DNA of 64,000 nucleotides from Sarcophilus harrisii (GCF_902635505.1 NC_045429.1:463281359-463345358), one strand, 5' to 3'. Shown: positions 43,348 to 54,934, counted from the first letter of the stretch. Notes: a model not told the origin generated them from the letters alone. Program-made: numbers and translations.

Positions 43348-43680
43348 CTAGGGCGGGCTGGGGGAAAGGAGGACCGAAAGGAGGAGGAGAGGGAAGGAGC
43401 CGCGAAGCAGCGAGCCCGACTCTGCCGCCTCCGGGACTCCGCTCTCTTTAACCCCGGCGCCCAGCACAGAGCTGCCCCTCCTGGCTTTCTGCCCTCGCCG
43501 GAGCTGCAGTAGGACGAGGTAGGCAGGGAGGGAGAGAGGGAGAGAGGAGGAGAAAGAGAGAGGGAGGGAGTTCGGAGACCCGGGAGGGCGGACGCTGCAG
43601 CTGGAGCGCTTTCCAGAGCTCGGAGGGGAGGGCGCTTTCTCTGGCAGTTGCTTTTCAACTTGAGGTCTGAGAATGAGTCA
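43322..43680 (-). promoter_or_regulatory. COL6A1: COL6A1 5' UTR and GC-rich promoter region
   Basis: GC-rich, with a GC box (GGGCGGG read on the plus strand at 43351-43357), long CT-rich tracts on the transcript strand at about 43515-43575, a TTAAAG TATA-like string near 43446-43452, and a perfect AP-1 site TGAGTCA at 43674-43680. No clear TATA box at a fixed distance; collagen VI promoters are known as TATA-poor. The start site cannot be fixed from sequence. Confidence 0.55.
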
Positions 43681-43870
43681 CTGAAAGGCTCCCTCCCTCC
43701 GTCCCTCCTTCAGTCCCTCCATCCCCCTCTCTCCTCCCTCCCTCCCGCATCCTCTTCTTCCTCCCTCCGTTCCCTCCCTCCCTCCCTCTCTCTCTCCTTC
43801 CCTCCCCCACTCTTGTGGCTGCGTGAGCCTCTCCCTTTCCCCTCGTCCGGCACCTCTCTGGGATCTAGTC
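43680..43870. repeat. CCCT-rich polypyrimidine tract upstream of the COL6A1 promoter
   Basis: Irregular CTCC/CCCT sequence beginning at the AP-1 site. No unit longer than 4 bp dominates. Confidence 0.85.
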
Positions 43871-44790
43871 ACCCAGGCTCACAGCACGCCTTTCTGAGAA
43901 ACCGGCCTTGCTCGGGCCTCCCAACCATCCCCCAGCCGCGTTAAGCGGGACACACTTGGACGGAGTTTTGCCATCTAGTCTCTGGGAGCAGTTTCAGAAA
44001 AGTTTGGACGGCTCATAGTCCCAAATGTGCAGAAATGATGAGCCTGGAAGGTCCAGCCTTTCCCCGTAGGCTCTCTTGCTCTTCGCTGTCTACTCTGTCT
44101 CCATGTCTCTACCTGTCTCTGTTTCTGTCTGTGTCTCTGGGCTTGTCCCTCTCTGTATTTACTCTTCTTTTAAATGATCTGATTTCCAACAGTGATTTTC
44201 TATGCTCGTGAGCCAGGAAAAGACTCAACAAGAAGTTGCCTTTTCACTAGGGGGAAACAAAATATTCATTTGCTCATTTCTCCTGGGGTGATGCCTTTGC
44301 CATGGTCTCCCCCCACTCTGAAAAAGGTAGGAAGGGACTCAAAGGATCACTGGCTGTGAGATCGGTGAGGAACCCAGGGTGTCCCCCCTCCAGTCCCTCT
44401 CGTCCTCTTGTTTTACATTTTCTGACTTGCCCAGAAGGGAAGGGACAGTTAGACAGAGCTGGAACTCAGGCTTTGGGATTGCTGGTACCGTGCTTCGCAC
44501 TCTCCCCAGTCCCAGATGCCTGTATGTTCTGACAACAGGCTGGAAGGTTAAGATATTTCGTCCAGGGAGGTGTTCACACTGCCACAGTCTTTTCTTTTCC
44601 TTTTATAAAGGGCCCTGAAGTCTTCGGTAGAGCTTGTCAGACAAGGCTGTGTCCAGATGTGTGCCCAGCTAGACATAAGCACTTGTAATGAATGTCCTGG
44701 GCAGAAGGGATCTGCAAATTCTGAAGGACAAGGGACTGACCCTCACCCAAGGCCTCCATTTCCATTCCAGGGCAATTTAGTTCACAGTAT
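43871..44790. other. Upstream flank, no recognised feature
   Basis: Mixed-composition unique sequence, with a short CT-rich patch at 44080-44160. No exon or repeat recognised. Confidence 0.45.
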
Positions 44791-44796
44791 CCTTTT

Positions 44797-45024
44797 TTAA
44801 ATTTTTTTATTTAATAGCCTTTTATTTACAGGTTATACATATGGGTAACTTTACAGCATTAACAATTGCCAAACCTCTTGTTCCAATTTTTCCCCTCTTA
44901 CCCCCCACCCCCTCCCCCAGATGGCAGGATGACCCCTAGATGTTAAATATATTAAAATATAAATTAGATACACAATAAGTGTACATGACCAAGCCGTTAT
45001 TTTGCTGTACAAAAAGAATCAGAC
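44797..45024 (-). mobile_element. 5'-truncated L1 3' end with 15-bp target duplication
   Basis: Antisense L1 tail (plus strand: T-rich start, CTTTTATTTACAGG, ACAGCATTAACAATTGCC, CCCCCTCCCCCAGATGGCAG, GTACAAAAAGAATCAGAC). Flanked by perfect TCACAGTATCCTTTT at 44782-44796 and 45025-45039. No ORF2 left. Same subfamily as the 60.4-kb copy. Confidence 0.88.
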
Positions 45025-45039
45025 TCACAGTATCCTTTT

Positions 45040-45660
45040 ACTGTGTGCAGAGTACTGGGAGCTTCCTGCTTTCAAGGAGTTTAGTGTCTAACAGGAAGCT
45101 TGTTTAGACAGCAAATTCAAGGACAAAACAATATGTTAATACTTTCTGAATGCCTCAGAGATATAAGCCCAATCGTCAGAATTAGCTAGGATCAAATATC
45201 AACTCCTGAGCCAGGAATGTGGGGTCCTTCCTATTCCTCCTTCCTTTCCAGGCTACTCATACATTACTCTGCATCGCCCATCCGTGACACTCCAGCTTTC
45301 ACTTCTAGGCCTTTGGAGAGTTTATTCCCCAGGTCTGACATGCCCTCCCATTGCCTCTTTTAATCTCTAAATCTCTTCAAGGGTCAAGGAGAGCATCAGG
45401 AATGGGGGATGGCTAGAGAAAATACTGGGAACCCAAAGATGGAGTCTTGTTTGTGGTGCAGGATGTGCTGTGGAGCAGGGTTTAAGAAGACTGGAAAAAG
45501 AGAATCAGTCACCTTCTTTCTCTAAGAGCCTTTTGAGATCCCCAAAGTTATTAGGGTGGCGTGCCTCCTGCCCCAATTCTTTATATTAATTTCATTTTAT
45601 GTTTAATGATATTGTTACATGTTGTATATACATAGTAGAATGAAAGTGAGCTCCCCACAA
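45040..45660. other. Upstream flank, no recognised feature
   Basis: AT-leaning unique sequence; a L2/MIR-type tail (GTCTGGTACACAATAGGTAT) follows at 45709-45740. Confidence 0.4.
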
Positions 45661-45789
45661 TTAACATTTACTTCACTTTTCCCCTCATATCTCCAATACC
45701 TGCACAATGTCTGGTACACAATAGGTATTAGTAAATGCCAGTTGACTCGAATTATTACTGGGATGATTAGGTGGAGATGGCATTTTAAA

Positions 45790-46995
45790 GGCTCTGCAGG
45801 CATTCATGGATTTAATAACCATCTTTATGCTGATGGTTCGCAAATCTACCTTTCTTCCCACAATCTCTCTGATGAGCTCCAAATTCAAATCTCCAACTGT
45901 TTCAACATTTTGAACTAGATGTACATCTTAAACTTAACATGTCCCAGGCAGAACTCAGGATCTTTCTCCTAAACTCCACCTCTCTTCTATTTCTCCTTCA
46001 GGCTTCCAACCGAGGAATCATCCTGGACTCCTCACGCCCCTCAGATTCCACATGGTACCTAAGCCTTTCAATTTCATTTCTGCAGCATCTCTTGTCCATT
46101 CACCTGTACAGTGTTGCTTGTAGGTCTTACCTGTACAGCATCACTTGTCGACTTCACCTGTGCAACATCTGTCAACTTTGCCTCTAAATTCGCACCTCAG
46201 CATCTCTTGTCGATTTCATCAACAGTTGTCAATTTCACCTCTGCAGAAATCTTTTGTCAATTTCACTCATGTGGGATTGCTTGTTGGTTTCGACTGTATA
46301 GCATCTCTTGTCGATTTCTCCTCTGCAGCATCTCTTGCCAATTTTGCCTGTGCAGCATCTCTTCTCTAATGCTATTCCCGCTTGATGCAGACCCTGCTGC
46401 TGGGGGGGGGTCTACTTGTTTCAAGGCTTTCTCCACTCCAGTTCATCTTCTGCTCACCCACTAAAGTGATTTTCCTAACATGCAGATCCAACCCTCACCC
46501 CCCTACTGAGTAAATGCCAGTGGCTCTCCATTGCCCTCAGGAGCAAATACAAAATGCTTTATTTGGTGTTCAGAGACTTCATCACCCAGGCCCCTCCTCT
46601 GTTTCGAGTCTTCTTGTATCCTTTGAGCCAGTGAACCGGTCTCCTGGGCTTTGGGCATTCTCTCTAACTGTCCCTCATGTTTGGAACACTTTCCCTTCTC
46701 CGTTCCAACAACTGAGCTCCTTGGCTTCCTTTAAGTCCCAACTAAAATCTTGCCTTCTATAGGAAGTCTTTCCCACTCCTCTTAATTCTAATTTCTCCCT
46801 TACTTTTTCTTTATCTTGTATCTAGGTTGCTTTCCATAGATTTGTTTGCATATCGCTTCTCCCATTTGATCATAAGCTTCAGGTGTGGGATTGTCTTTTG
46901 CCTCTTGTAGTAGAGGCAGAGTAGAGTAGAACTTAGCCCAGGGCCTGACCCTAGTAGATGCTTAATAAATGTTTATAGATGGATTGATTGAATAG
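45790..46995 (+). mobile_element. L2 LINE 3' region with internal repeat expansion
   Basis: Plus strand. L2-like ORF strings at 45815-46050 (CTTTATGCTGATGGTTCGCA, GATGAGCTCCAAATTCAAAT, CTTAACATGTCCCAGGCAGA) and a typical end at 46520-46995 (TGGCTCTCCATTGCCCTCAG ... CCTAGTAGATGCTTAATAAA ... GATGGATTGATTGAATAG). The middle, 46080-46370, is replaced by a 27-bp tandem repeat. Confidence 0.65.
46080..46370. repeat. 27-bp degenerate tandem repeat inside the L2
   Basis: About ten units with consensus near CAGCATCTCTTGTCGATTTC plus ACCTGTG. It reads as repeats of CSISCRF in one frame. Confidence 0.8.
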
Positions 46996-48288
46996 GGATA
47001 TCTAAAGTATGGCTGAAGAAATATGAAGTAAGCCTTGGGTTTCAGTTCTGAGTCTCCCTTTAGGTGAGTCTGTCCCTTAACCTCTCAGAGCCTTGTTTTC
47101 CCCATTCATTAAATGGATTCAAGATCCTTGTAGTACTTCCATTTCTGGCTTGTTGCGGGAAAAGCTTGGAGAACAATAGGATAAGGAAAGGCTATTATTA
47201 TGGTTATAGATCAGAGGCATGGCCCTGCCAGTTGTACTGAAAGGCCTGGCAGTGGTGCCAGGCTGAGGTGTCTGAGGACAGAGAGGGGTGAAAATGGAGG
47301 CAGGAGGTGGTTGCCCAGGCTGGTGAGGAAGATCCTGGGGCCTTACCATCCAGGTAAAGTTTGATCCTCTTAAATGTGAGTCCACTAAACTGTCAGCTTT
47401 TGTATTTGACTTCCCCTGAACTTAGCACAGGTCTTGACAAAAAATGAATGCTTAATAAATGTTTTCCGGATTCCAATTAGGGGTCTTCTTCTTGGGAAGA
47501 AGAGGCGGATGTGAAAGATAAGGCCTGGATAGAGGCAGGACTTGCTGTGTGGTGCATGAGGATGTTGAGGAGAAAAGCAACGACAAGGGGCCCAGCCATC
47601 ATGGAGTCCTTCTCTCACTCTCCTTTGGCAGCGTAGGGTCCTTAGTGGAGCCCTGTGGCCCAGTCTTATGCAGTGCTGGAATGAGGGACCTGGGACTTAT
47701 CCGGGCAGCAGGGTGGGGGCTCCCTTCTCACCTCCTCGTCCTCAGGAAGCTCCTGGGGCTGTTTTTCCTTTTTACTGCATTCCCCATACTTAGCACAGAG
47801 CCTGGCACATAGTAGGCGCTTACCAGGGGCTTGTTGGCTAACTTAGTCAAGCAGGACACCTTAATGTCAGGGGCACAGGATCTTTTAAGTCCATTATCAT
47901 CTCCTCTGCCCTCCTTAGTCCCAAATCCATTCTCCTTGGGACAGAAAAGAGAAGCAGGTGTAGAATGGAGAGATACTGAGTCTGCCCGGGGGGCTGTCCT
48001 TACTCTTCCCCCATTCCGAGCAGCCACCTGTCTGCCATCTTCCTGGTGCTCCCAGCAGCCTCAGCTCATCTGCCTTGTCCAGTGCTGGTCCTCTGCAATC
48101 AGCCTGTGTTTGCTCCTGTCCATCCCCAGGAGGAGGGACAGGGACCCTGTCCTCCCTCTGGCTTGAGCTCGCCCTGGGCCTGGAGGAGGCTGACCTCCCT
48201 GCCTGTCCTTTCTTGGGCGTTGTCTTCTCAGCATTCCTCTTCCTCCTGCCAAATTCTTCATTCTGTGTGCACTGGGATTATCCTCCAG
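46996..48288. other. Upstream flank with MIR/L2 tails
   Basis: MIR-like strings at 47033-47140 (CCTTAACCTCTCAGAGCCTT), and L2/MIR tails at 47420-47465 (GAATGCTTAATAAATG) and 47785-47830 (AGCCTGGCACATAGTAGGCG). The rest is unclassified with no coding exon. Confidence 0.45.

Positions 48289-48290
<2 letters not shown>

Positions 48291-48328
<38 letters not shown>
48291..48328. repeat. 38-base C homopolymer
   Basis: Uninterrupted C run on the plus strand, preceded by CTCCAGGT and followed by AGTCTGGC. Could form G-quadruplex or i-motif, or be mis-sized in the assembly. Confidence 0.9.
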
Positions 48329-48399
48329 AGTCTGGCTCAGCGCTGCCCTCCCCCTTCTCGTTAAAACTCTTGGCTGGTTTGAAACGTTGCAAACTAATA

Positions 48400-48695
48400 G
48401 ATCCACACAGACATACATACACCCACACTGAGAGACCCCCACCTCGATGTGCATAAGGCCCTCCCGGATACACGACTTCCCAGTGTGCACCTGGGCACAC
48501 GCACAGAGACACACTCACACTCACAGACAGACCTTAAGAACTCCCCCCCCGGATGTACTCAGTGCCCACACGTGACCGCACACAAGCACACACACATACA
48601 CTTGCCCAGATGTGCACAATGTATACACATGGCCTCACACACGTGCACATCAGCACACACACAATACACCCATGCACACACACACACATACACAG
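48400..48695. repeat. Degenerate CA-rich repeat
   Basis: Irregular ACACAC/ACATAC units interrupted by CCCAGATGTG- and GTGCACAC-type blocks. Confidence 0.85.
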
Positions 48696-48804
48696 GCCTT
48701 GTATTATTTTTAAAGGGTACTTGGTTTTTTACACAAGCTATTTCCTAATGGACACCCCCCACCCATAAACCTCCCAATTCACCAATTGATCAGAGCTGAT
48801 GACG

Positions 48805-48995
48805 CAGTAATAACAGCTAACAGTTCTATAGTGCTTTAATGTATCATTCACTCCTCACAACCCTGTGGTAGGTGCCTTTTACATGTGGGGAAACTGAGGC
48901 ACAAAGCCATTGAGTGACCACCTCATAAGTGTCTGAGGCAGAAGTGCAGCCCCTATTTCATCACAGTTGCAACATTCTGCTTCTCTGATCCCCCA
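48805..48995 (-). mobile_element. MIR/THER-1-type SINE
   Basis: CCCTGTGGTAGGTGCCTTTT, then ACATGTGGGGAAACTGAGGC and ACAAAGCCATTGAGTGACC: antisense MIR order. Confidence 0.55.
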
Positions 48996-50400
48996 ACTCT
49001 CTACCAATCGGAGGGGATTATGTTTTATCAGCTAATTTCCAGCTGGTCCTTGCAAAATCTAAGTTATTTACGTCATTGGAGCCATTCCCGGCTCTGCATT
49101 CTGCCCTCTACTCAATCAAACTTCCCAGTGCTCTCCTACTTTCACCACGTTCCTCATCAGTTGTGGCTTCATAATGTTCATGCATCCAAACTTGTTCCGT
49201 CAGTGACTTTGTTTCCCTGTTTTCCTGTCACAAAAGGTGCTGGTGTGAATATTTGAGAAAGAGAAATGTAAATACATGAGAAATCAGTTGAGAAATTGAA
49301 TCAGTAACAGCGCTGAAGGGGCCCCACAGGATCCCCCACTGAGCACCGACTGTGAGCACCTGGCAGCAAGATGTTCTCCGAAAGGAAAGGCTGGCTCCCT
49401 TGCTCCTGCCCCACGTGTGTGAGGGTGGGTGCGTGTGTCCCAGTAGCAGAGACTAGCTCCGGAACTGTGAGCCCAGAGGGCATCAGACGCTGCCACCTTT
49501 CCCACACCCAGGAGCCCAGTAGGCAACACAAAGGACGAGGGCCCCTATAAGCAGAGCGGGAGCTCGTGGGTGACAAGGACCCGGGAAGGCCAGTGGACTT
49601 GGCCAAGGGATTGCATTATATCTCTGGTGCTGGGGCCGGGACCACCGCTTAGCCGGAGGCTGCCATGATGCCTCCTCCATCGGAACACCTTGTGGATGGG
49701 AAGCCTCTCCTCCCCGTAGCAGCTGGTGAGCATGGAGGCAGTTGGCCGAGATCTGCGGTCCCTGTCAAGGTCACATAAAACACGTCTCTGGCTCCATCTT
49801 CTCCCATTGCCTCAGAGTGAGCGACTCTTGGGAAAGTGCTCTAGCGCTGAAGCGGTGAGCCATCCCAGGCATGGAAGGGCCCGCGCTGGGAGCAGCTCGC
49901 AGAGGGAGATGGAAGCCGGGCGGAGATCGTGGAGGACGTGCTCCTCCAGGTGGGCGCCGACGCCCTTCTCGCTCCTCCGGGTGGGCGCCGACGCCCTCCT
50001 CGCTCCGAGCCTCTTATTCTGAGGGGGCCCACGGGAAGGCTTGGGCAGTAGAGGAGCAAATGCTGTAGTCCGCTGGCCTATGCCAATCGTTCCTTGTCGT
50101 GCGTCTGACCGGATGAAAACCCAAACAGACGTTCTCGCCACAGAAGGGCACTGGCTTGAACCAAAAGAAGATGAAAGTCAGCAGAGAGAAGTGAAGTCTT
50201 AAGCTTGGGTTCGAGAAATGACATCTGCAAGAACAAAGCTGGGGAGGCGAGATTAAGCAGCAGCCATTCCAAGAGGGCCCAGAAGCTTCATGGCTGCCAC
50301 GGGGGCGGGGGGTGCTGGTCCCTGCCTACACTTGATTCTTCAGTCCCCGAATTGGGTCTAAGAGCCACGGTTCAGGATGGGGAACAAGCCAGCTGAGAGC
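48996..50400. other. Upstream flank, unclassified, with a 31-bp CpG-rich duplication
   Basis: No gene recognised. 49943-50004 contains two near-identical copies of a 31-bp unit (CTCCTCCAGGTGGGCGCCGA then CGCCCTTCTCG), CpG-rich in an otherwise CpG-poor stretch. Confidence 0.45.
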
Positions 50401-50710
50401 CTCCACAGAAAGACTGGGCATTTTGGAGAAAAGGAGAAAGCTTTCCAATGTTTATAGGGACATCACTGGACAAGGGATCAATCTCGCCCCTAGGGCAGCA
50501 CCACAAGCAGGGGGGGAACATTGTGGAGGATAATTTAGGCTTGTTTAGCTTCCTAACCAGGAGAGTTGTCCCAGCATGGAAGGGGAAGTCTCAAGGGGGT
50601 GGTAGCTTCTCCTTTCCTGGAGGTTTTTAAGTAGAAGTTGGGTGACTATTTGTCTGGACTGATGGAGAGAATTCTGCTCAATCATGGGTGGGTCTATCTT
50701 TACAAAAAGT
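50400..50710 (+). mobile_element. CR1/L3-type LINE 3' end
   Basis: TTCCTAACCAGGAGAGTTGT, CCTGGAGGTTTTTAAGTAGA, GTTGGGTGACTATTTGTCTG, AATTCTGCTCAATCATGGGT in the order of the CR1/L3 tail. Confidence 0.5.
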
Positions 50711-50714
50711 GTTA

Positions 50715-51020
50715 TTTGTTTTTAAACATTTAATTTTTTTTTTAAAGTTCTGATTCTCTCTGAACTTCCCATCCTTCCCTCATCCAATGTGAAGGCTACG
50801 AAGGTAGCCTCAGTTATACATGGGAATCATGCAAAACCTATTTCCATATTAACCATGCTGGAAAAAGCAAAAAATAGGATGCAGTCTAGCATGCAACAGC
50901 CAATCTAATAACCTCGGAGTTGTTTAATTTGCATATCCCTAATCAATAGTGATTTGGAGCACTTTTTAGAGGACTATAGATTTTGATTGGATTTCTTCTT
51001 CTGAAAACTGCCTGCATGGC
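50715..51020 (-). mobile_element. L1 3' fragment
   Basis: Antisense L1 tail of the same older type as at 5756 (ATGGGAATCATGCAAAACCT, ATTTCCATATTAACCATGCT; then AATAGTGATTTGGAGCACTT and TCTTCTTCTGAAAACTGCC). An internal part is missing between the two blocks. Confidence 0.65.
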
Positions 51021-52030
51021 TTGGGCTAGAGCAAGAGTTCCTCCCTTGGGGCCTGAAATTTCCCCAGGGTCTGGAAACTTGGATGGCAAAAAAATCATGA
51101 CTGTTTTCATGGACTCAGTAAAGTTTGAGCAAGGTATGTGTGTGTGAGTGTGCGTGCCCCCACCCTCATGTGGGTGTTGGGGGGGCAGGAAGGATGTCCC
51201 TAGGCTTCCCCAGACTTTCTAAAGGGGGCCGGAACCCCTTAAACATTGTGGCCTAGATCTTTCAGGAGCCCCTTGTGCCCCTGAGGTTGATTTTGAGGTT
51301 CTGTTGGCCGGGCTCTCCCCCACTGGCGATGATTGTGTCCTCAGAGGGCCCAGTAGTCCTGGGCAGGGCTTCCTAAACACGGAGGATCTCTCTCCCTCTC
51401 CGACTTTTTGGATGGGGGGACGGGAACCGGGACCTCGGCCATTTTCCGGGGGGAGCCCCGAAGGAAGGGCTACGGGGAGGGCCCCCCTGCCCCCTGCGCC
51501 TCAGCTCTGGCGCTGGCAGGGCCCGAGGTCTCATGCCCAGAATGGGGACCGGTTCTGGAGGTGGGGGGGCTGCGGGCCCGAAGGGCGGCGGCCGCTTAAT
51601 AAAATGCTCTGTGTTTGGTTTGGGCTTCCAGCCCCTGCTTTCTTCAGCTGCTTTAAGAAGGGGGTGAGGGGGGGGCCTGGGGAGAGCACAGAATGCCTGG
51701 GTGGGGGAGGGATAGGACTGTTGGGAAAGTTTGGGGGGGCCCAAAGGGCCAGAGCCCGCAGGGAGATGAACCCGGTCTCGGCCCAAATAGTCCAACTCAG
51801 CAGCTTTGGAGCGACCTACCCTGGTGATAAAAGCCCGGGCTGGGGGGCCTGGGTTTCTGCCATTTTTGGGAGGGAGTGAGTGAAAGTGATAAGAAGGTTT
51901 GGTTGTTCTACCAGTTTGCGGGTTTTCCGCCCACAGGGCAAGCCCAGGCGAGTGCCAGGGAAAAAGGAAGGCCTTCGGTTGCAGGGGCGGGGAGGGGGGA
52001 GGGGGGAAGGGCCATGGGGTTTGGAAACCA
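51021..52030. other. Upstream flank, unclassified
   Basis: GC-rich with several G-runs. The long shadow frames here and in the next array are not supported as genes. Confidence 0.4.
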
Positions 52031-52049
52031 GAGGAGGGTTTCGAGAAAG

Positions 52050-52311
52050 TTAGAGGGAGGGAGGCGGAGGAAAGAAGGGGCTGGAAAAGGAGGGAAGAGA
52101 GAAAAAAGGGAGGGGAAGGAGGGAAGAGAGGGGAGAGGGAGAAAAAAGACACAGAGAGAAGAAGACAGAGAGAAGAGAAGAGAGAGAGAGAGAGACAGAG
52201 AGAGAGGGAGAGAGAGAGAGACAGAGAGAGAAGAGAGAGAGAGAAGGGAGGGGGGAAGGGAAAGGAAAAGATAGAGGGGAGAGGGAGAAGAGCAGAGAGA
52301 GAGGGAGAGAC

Positions 52312-52342
<31 letters not shown>

Positions 52343-52410
52343 AGGGGGAAAGGAAGGACAGGAAAGAAGAGGGGAGAGAGGAGAAGAACAGAGAAGAGAG
52401 CAGAAAGAGG

Positions 52411-52447
<37 letters not shown>

Positions 52448-52515
52448 AGAGAGAGAGAGACAGGGGAGGAGGAAGGACAGAAAGGGGGAGAGGGAGACAG
52501 AGACAGAGAGACAGG

Positions 52516-52557
<42 letters not shown>

Positions 52558-52641
52558 GGGGAAGGAGGAAGGACAGGAAAGACAGAGGGGAGAGAGGAGA
52601 CAGAGACAGAGACAGGGAAGAGAGAGAGGAGAGAGGAGAGA

Positions 52642-52673
<32 letters not shown>

Positions 52674-52736
52674 CAGGGGGAGGAGGAAGGACAGGAAAGA
52701 TAGAGGGGAGAGAGGAGACAGAGACAGAGAGACAGG

Positions 52737-52778
<42 letters not shown>

Positions 52779-52834
52779 GGGGAAGGAGGAAGGACAGGAA
52801 AGACAGAGGGGAGAGGGGACAGAACAAAGAGAAG

Positions 52835-52888
<54 letters not shown>

Positions 52889-52962
52889 GAGGAGGAAGGA
52901 CAGGAAAGATAGAGGGGAGAGAGGAGACAGAGACAGAGAGACAGGGAGAGACAGAGAGAGAC

Positions 52963-52993
<31 letters not shown>

Positions 52994-53063
52994 AACAGGG
53001 GAAGGAGGAAGGACAGGAAAGACAGAGGGGAGAGAGGAGACAGACACAGAGACAGAGAGACAG

Positions 53064-53135
<72 letters not shown>

Positions 53136-53200
53136 GAGGAGGAAGGACAGGAAAGATAGAGGGGAGAGGAGACAGAGACAGGGCGAGAGAAAAGAGAGAC

Positions 53201-53237
<37 letters not shown>

Positions 53238-53350
53238 AACAGGGGAAGGAGGAAGGACAGGAAAGACAGAGGGGAGAGAGGAGACAGACACAGAGACAGA
53301 CACATGCAGAGAGACAAAAGATACAGACACAGACAAGATACAGAAAAAGA
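52050..53350. repeat. 1.3-kb GA-rich array with dimeric higher-order structure
   Basis: Almost pure purine on plus. Between GA runs, two spacer types alternate: type A (AAACAGGGGAAGGAGGAAGG, with GAAAGACAGAGGGG) at 52553, 52774, 52993, 53237; type B (GACAGGGGGAGGAGGAAGGA, with GAAAGATAGAGGGG) at 52672, 52881, 53128. More diverged copies occur near 52341 and 52459. Monomer spacing is 102-135 bp, dimer about 220-245 bp. Confidence 0.95.
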
Positions 53351-54214
53351 AGGAGGGGAGCAGGCTGCTGCGGGGGGGCAAGGAGGCGGGGGCTGCCACC
53401 CGCTTGGGACAGGAGGTCCCTGGGCCCGGGATGGGGGGGGTGCCGAGGGGCAGCCTGGGCCCGGGCCCCGCCCCTGGCTGGGGAGGTGGGAGTGGGCCTG
53501 GGCTCCATCAGGTGGGAGGGGGTGCTTGGTGCAGGGGCCGGGAGCGTCTTTCCTGAGGCTGGGGGTGGGGAGCCCCACCTCTGCAGCTCAGCCCCAAAGT
53601 GGCCAGAATTAGACACGGGAGCTACCTGGCGGGCCGGCCCTGCCGAGGCGCGGCTTCGTGGGAACACAGCTGCCCTTATCCCCGTCTGAAAGAGCACACA
53701 AGGGAGACCCTCAGTCACAAAATGCTGTTTCCTCCCACAGAACATGACTCATTCCGGGGGAGAATGTTCCTGGCTTTCCAGGCCCCCGCACAGCACACGT
53801 GCGCGGGGCAGGCTGGGGAGGGGCCCTGCCCTCTGCTTCCATAGCCCCCTTTGTGCTAGAATTGAAGCCAGGGGGAGGGGAACTTCCCTAAAAACCTTGA
53901 ATTTCCCTTTTCAACTTTGTGTCGTTATCTTATGGTTTTGGGGTCGTCCACCTTTAAATAATATTAATTAATTACTTGGATATATTAATTTATAAATGTA
54001 CAAACATTTGCTTAAGTGAATGGGATTCAGCGGTATCAGTTTATCGTTTTGAGTCGGACCTTTAGGGGATGGGGAGGGTCTTCCAATAGGGTTTCATTCA
54101 AATGGAGTTAAGGAGTTTTTAGACTTTTCCTTATTGTGAGTTTTCCATGCAAAGAAATTTCTGTAGAGACCATGAGAATGAGGGGGGTGTCTAGTTGTAG
54201 GGGGTTTTTGGCTT
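53351..54214. other. Upstream flank, unclassified
   Basis: Sequence between the two GA arrays; GC-rich at left, AT-rich near 53940-54000. No gene recognised. Confidence 0.4.
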
Positions 54215-54371
54215 CATAAAGTGAGAGAGAAGAGAAGAGAAGAGAGAAGAAGAGAAAAGAGACAGAGAGAGGCAGAGAGAAAGAGACAGAGAGAGAGACA
54301 GAGAGACAGACACAGAGAGAGAGACAGACAGAGAAAGAGAGACAGAGACAGAGAGAGACAGACAGAGAGAC

Positions 54372-54409
<38 letters not shown>

Positions 54410-54693
54410 GCAGAGAGAAGGAGACAGAGAGACAGACAGAGAGAGGCAGAGAGAAAGAGACAGAGAGAGAGACAGAGAGACAGACAGAGAGAGAGAGACA
54501 GAGAGACATAAGAAAGGGAGAAGAGAAGAGAGAGAAGAAAGAGAGAGACAGAAGAGAGAAGAGAAGAGAGAGAAGAGAAGAGAGAAGAGATAGGAGAGAA
54601 AGAGGAGAAGGAAAGAGAAGATGGAAGGGAGAAAGGAAGAGAGAAGAAGAAGAGAAGAGAGAGGCAGAGAGACAGAGACAGAGAGACAGAGAT

Positions 54694-54727
<34 letters not shown>

Positions 54728-54865
54728 GCAGAGAGAAAGAGACAGAGAGAGAGACAGAGAGACAGACAGAGAGAGACAGAGAGACAGAGACAGAGAGAGA
54801 GAGAGAGAGAGACAGAGAGACAGAGACAGAGATATAAAGACAGAGACAGAACAGAGAAACAGAGC
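54215..54865. repeat. Second GA-rich array (GACAGAGA)
   Basis: Purine-rich plus strand with a recurring block (GAGGCAGAGAGAAAGAGACA then GAGAGAGAGACAGAGAGACA) at about 54266, 54440 and 54724, plus AGAAGAGA units at 54515-54660. Less regular than the first array. Confidence 0.93.
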
Positions 54866-54934
54866 TACATGGAGTTCCAGAGCTCAGAAGGGGCCGTTTT
54901 CTGAATGGAGAATTATGAGTCTTATATGTTTATG

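Noticed and set aside
51373-53745. 790-codon minus-strand frame, very rich in Ser/Leu
   Set aside because: Driven by the GA/CT array. The non-repeat ends (for example FCGRKQHFVTEGLPC) match nothing and have no splice logic.
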